Assembly: GCF_003173575.1 (NCBI RefSeq)
Contig: NZ_QGNY01000001.1
Span: 62,001 to 126,000 of the forward strand
Direction of reading: 5' to 3'
DNA: 64,000 nucleotides
Origin: Pedobacter paludis
Lineage (GTDB): Bacteria > Bacteroidota > Bacteroidia > Sphingobacteriales > Sphingobacteriaceae
Shown here in pieces: positions 61,921 to 64,000 of this stretch. The first letter of the stretch is position 1. Every line of letters starts with the position of its first letter. Made by a program: the position numbers and the translations under genes. A model generated the notes under the pieces. The model saw only the letters and a program-made list of their open reading frames with translations. It was not told the DNA's origin and made no database searches.

Positions 61921-62109
61921 ATGAAAAACGGTACAGTAAAATTTTTTAACACAGAAAAAGGCTTTGGATTTATAAAGGAAGATAACGGGGGAGAACTTTT
62001 TGTTCACGCATCAGGATTGATCGATGAGATCAGAGAAAATGATACTGTAGAGTATGAAGTAAAGGATGGAAAAAAAGGACCAAACGCAGTAAACGTTCGC
62101 GTGGTTTAA
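61921..62109 (+). CDS. cspA: Cold-shock protein, CspA family
   Basis: A 62-residue canonical cold-shock protein with RNP1 KGFGFI and RNP2 LFVHASGL intact. It binds single-stranded RNA/DNA and melts mRNA structure. It is the only one of the three cold-shock-fold proteins in this window with both motifs complete. The AT-rich leader (61740-61920) may fold as a thermosensing 5' UTR, but no specific box was recognised. A hairpin terminator follows 8 bp after the stop codon. Confidence 0.95.
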   Translation: MKNGTVKFFNTEKGFGFIKEDNGGELFVHASGLIDEIRENDTVEYEVKDGKKGPNAVNVRVV

Positions 62110-62116
62110 AAACGGG

Positions 62117-62149
62117 TTAATTTCTCCCGATTTATTTGGGAGAAATTAA
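62117..62149 (+). terminator. Intrinsic terminator of cspA
   Basis: The perfect 12-bp stem TTAATTTCTCCC/GGGAGAAATTAA with a 9-base loop is followed by ATTTTATTATT. Confidence 0.85.
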
Positions 62150-62344
62150 ATTTTATTATTTGATCGCTAAAACTTAAACATTAACCATTAGCGAATTGCA
62201 TTTAAACTTTGGATTTGAATACCCTCAATCTTAAAGCTAAACATTTAATCATTCCGATTAGGAGTAAAAAGAAATCAATCTAAGCTTAAAGCTAATCGCA
62301 TATTTATTAATTTTGTGTTATCCCGAATCCAAAATTTTTAAGTC

Positions 62345-63538
62345 TTGCATCCCATTTTTTTGAGCGTTATTGGCGCAATCTTTATTTTCTCTTTAATTAT
62401 CATTAAGCTTTTTCTGTATGGAAAAAATAAAAGATATTTAAATTTTTGGCTCTCTATTTCCATAACTGGAATTATTTGGTTTGCCTTAATCTATCTGCTT
62501 ACAAACTCCGGACAAATTAAAAACTACCCATTTCTATTTAATAAGGGTTTGCCTTTATATTATCTAATCGCACCTGGCTTATTTTTATATATCCGTGGCT
62601 CTTTAAATACCAATTATTCTAATTTTAGAAAACAAGATCTTGTACACTTAATTTTAACCATACCTGCTTTTATTTCGATTCTACCCTATAATTTACTTAG
62701 TTATAATCAACAACAGGAAATTGTAAGTCGCATTGCCAGAGATGTTCACTTTGCTTTTAGCAAAAGCCAATATATTGTAAATCCAATGCATTGGTTTGCT
62801 TTTCCAGCCTCCGCATGTGTTTACTGCTTTTTTCAGTTTAGGGAAATTTGGAAGGCTTCAACATTGAAAAATGATGGTTTAAAGAGCATAAAATGGCTGT
62901 ATGTTTTTACCGGTGTATGTGCTGCAATTTTTATTGGCATGCTGGCCATGAACATTTCGGTGTTTAAAAACTTGGGCGAGGCCTGGTTTATTCTCCAAAA
63001 TAGTAAAATTGTATCTTTCTTATGTCTCAGTGTACTTTTTCTAAGTTTCCTCTTTTTTTTACATCCAGAATTTATATATGGCTTTAAAAGAGCAGCGGTT
63101 ATCAACCAAATCTCACCTGAAGCAGAAAATATTGAGCCGGAGCCTTTATTAAAATCAGAAAAAGGGGAAGCTAAAATCCGTAAGATTGATACGAATTTGG
63201 TACTCCGCGTAGAATCTTTCATAAAAGAAGAAGAAGTTTTCAGACAGGCAGGTTTAACATTAAGTGGTTTTGCTTCGCTGATTGATATTCCCAATCATAA
63301 ATTAACCGAACTTTTTAACCATCACTATAAACTTAACTTTAACAGCTACATTAACAGTTTACGGATTGATTACGTGAAGACCAGACTGGATGGCGGAGAT
63401 TGGAAGCAATTTACTTTTGAAGCCATTGCAAACGATGCGGGTTTCTCTTCAAGAAATACATTTTTTTTAGCCTTTAAAAAAGTAACAGGTTTAACTCCTT
63501 CTGGCTATATTTCCAGTTTAAAAAACGATAAACTGTAA
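62345..63538 (+). CDS. Membrane-anchored AraC-family regulator
   Basis: A 397-residue protein starting at TTG (a stop codon lies two codons upstream and there is no ATG in the N-terminal part). Seven or so transmembrane helices (residues 1-245) are followed by a linker and a C-terminal AraC-type double helix-turn-helix: LSGFASLIDIPNHKLTELFNHHYKLNFNSYI (given here as residues 306-336) and FEAIANDAGFSSRNTFFLAFKKVTGLTP. Such 7TM-AraC proteins are common in Bacteroidota, and their signals are mostly unknown. It stands alone. Confidence 0.88.
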   Translation: MHPIFLSVIGAIFIFSLIIIKLFLYGKNKRYLNFWLSISITGIIWFALIYLLTNSGQIKNYPFLFNKGLPLYYLIAPGLFLYIRGSLNTNYSNFRKQDLVHLILTIPAFISILPYNLLSYNQQQEIVSRIARDVHFAFSKSQYIVNPMHWFAFPASACVYCFFQFREIWKASTLKNDGLKSIKWLYVFTGVCAAIFIGMLAMNISVFKNLGEAWFILQNSKIVSFLCLSVLFLSFLFFLHPEFIYGFKRAAVINQISPEAENIEPEPLLKSEKGEAKIRKIDTNLVLRVESFIKEEEVFRQAGLTLSGFASLIDIPNHKLTELFNHHYKLNFNSYINSLRIDYVKTRLDGGDWKQFTFEAIANDAGFSSRNTFFLAFKKVTGLTPSGYISSLKNDKL

Positions 63539-63692
63539 CGATTTAGAAAATCGATACAAGCCAATCATCCGCAAGGCAATGAATTAACCCTGCTTTTCTG
63601 ATTTTTGTGCGCCAAATTATTGTGAATTGTTTGAGAATCAATTTTTCATTTCTTGATGAGCAGTGCTAGGCGGCGTAACCATTTACCAAACT

Positions 63693-63890
63693 ATGCTAAA
63701 CTCAAAATTTAAATCAGTAATGTTGTTTAAACTTTCATCAGAAAAAATTACCGAACTAAATCGCTTCATTTATTCAGATTCCAAATCGATTGTTGTTCTT
63801 ACCGCTGTTCAGGATGTACCGAGTGGAGCAGTTTTTGAAGAAAAATCCAGCTTAGAAATTCTTTTGGAGGAATTGGAAAAAACGGGTTAA
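63693..63890 (+). CDS. Small hypothetical protein
   Basis: A 65-residue protein (MLNSKFKSVMLFKLSSEKI), acidic at the C-terminus. Starts at 63663 (GTG) and 63720 (ATG) are also possible. The strand-helix pattern KITELNRFIYSDSKSIVVLTAV looks protein-like, but no family is recognised. Confidence 0.45.
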   Translation: MLNSKFKSVMLFKLSSEKITELNRFIYSDSKSIVVLTAVQDVPSGAVFEEKSSLEILLEELEKTG

Positions 63891-63970
63891 AACCTGAACA
63901 TATTTTTGCGCTTATTTAATTTTCCAAACCATTTTAGAAAATGCAGTGTTTTTAAAATAAAAGGATCATT

Positions 63971-64000
63971 ATGGAAAATTCAAATCACGACCCAAAGGAA
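63971..64000 (+). CDS. Start of a gene cut by the window end
   Basis: An ATG preceded by AAGGATCATT (a Shine-Dalgarno-like AAGGA) opens ten codons (MENSNHDPKE) to the last base. Too short to identify. Confidence 0.45.
   Translation, partial: MENSNHDPKE

Noticed and set aside
62833..63294. Minus-strand ORF of 153 codons
   Set aside because: Lies wholly antisense to the AraC-type regulator, whose helix-turn-helix is clear; the antisense translation has no domain.

Overview
The window looks like chromosome from a Bacteroidota bacterium, most likely Sphingobacteriaceae (Pedobacter-like). The DNA is AT-rich with A-rich ribosome-binding regions. There is a SusC/SusD pair, a TonB siderophore receptor, secreted glycoside hydrolases of families GH92, GH95, GH97 and GH125, LytTR-type two-component genes and a PE/ligase/polymerase-style LigD. 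The genus is inferred from gene content only. No rRNA, tRNA, CRISPR array, prophage or complete classical IS element was seen.

Layout. 0-9 kb: 3' part of ligD, a Dabb protein, a siderophore receptor, a DUF3095 cyclase-like protein, a PAS histidine kinase and a quinone-oxidoreductase-like enzyme. 9-19 kb: CDF transporter, aldo-keto reductase, galM, an atypical HAD hydrolase, a Crp-like regulator, a PAP2 phosphatase, a cold-shock protein, an orphan Vsr-like nuclease, and an overlapping pair matching the two animal ether-lipid enzymes AGMO and TMEM86. 19-28 kb: pbpC and a giant alpha-2-macroglobulin gene, separated by a REP-associated tyrosine transposase (RAYT) flanked by REP palindromes. 28-36 kb: topA, a serine hydrolase, glutathione peroxidase, aquaporin and mnmA, with a second REP cluster. 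36-56 kb: a carbohydrate region (GH92, a phosphoesterase, SusC/SusD, a ricin-type lectin, a LytS/LytTR pair, GH97-GH125), with a frameshifted YjbR-like gene and a lone contractile-tail sheath gene inside it. 56-64 kb: GAF histidine kinase, small proteins, a divergent cold-shock fold, a CDGSH protein, five tandem nested-palindrome repeats, GH95, cspA and a membrane-bound AraC regulator.

How the genes fit together. GH92 (alpha-mannosidase), GH125 (exo-alpha-1,6-mannosidase) and the SusC/SusD uptake pair suggest use of alpha-mannose glycans; GH97 and GH95 add alpha-galactoside/glucoside and alpha-fucoside/galactoside removal. The leaders of the GH92 gene and the GH97-GH125 operon share the identical 12-mer TTAAACGTTTTA, which suggests one LacI-type regulator controls both. 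PBP1C and alpha-2-macroglobulin form a known envelope pair. The main items for a second look are the tandem repeat array at 58.5-59.1 kb, the RAYT/REP system, the orphan sheath gene, the ether-lipid gene pair and the shared operator.
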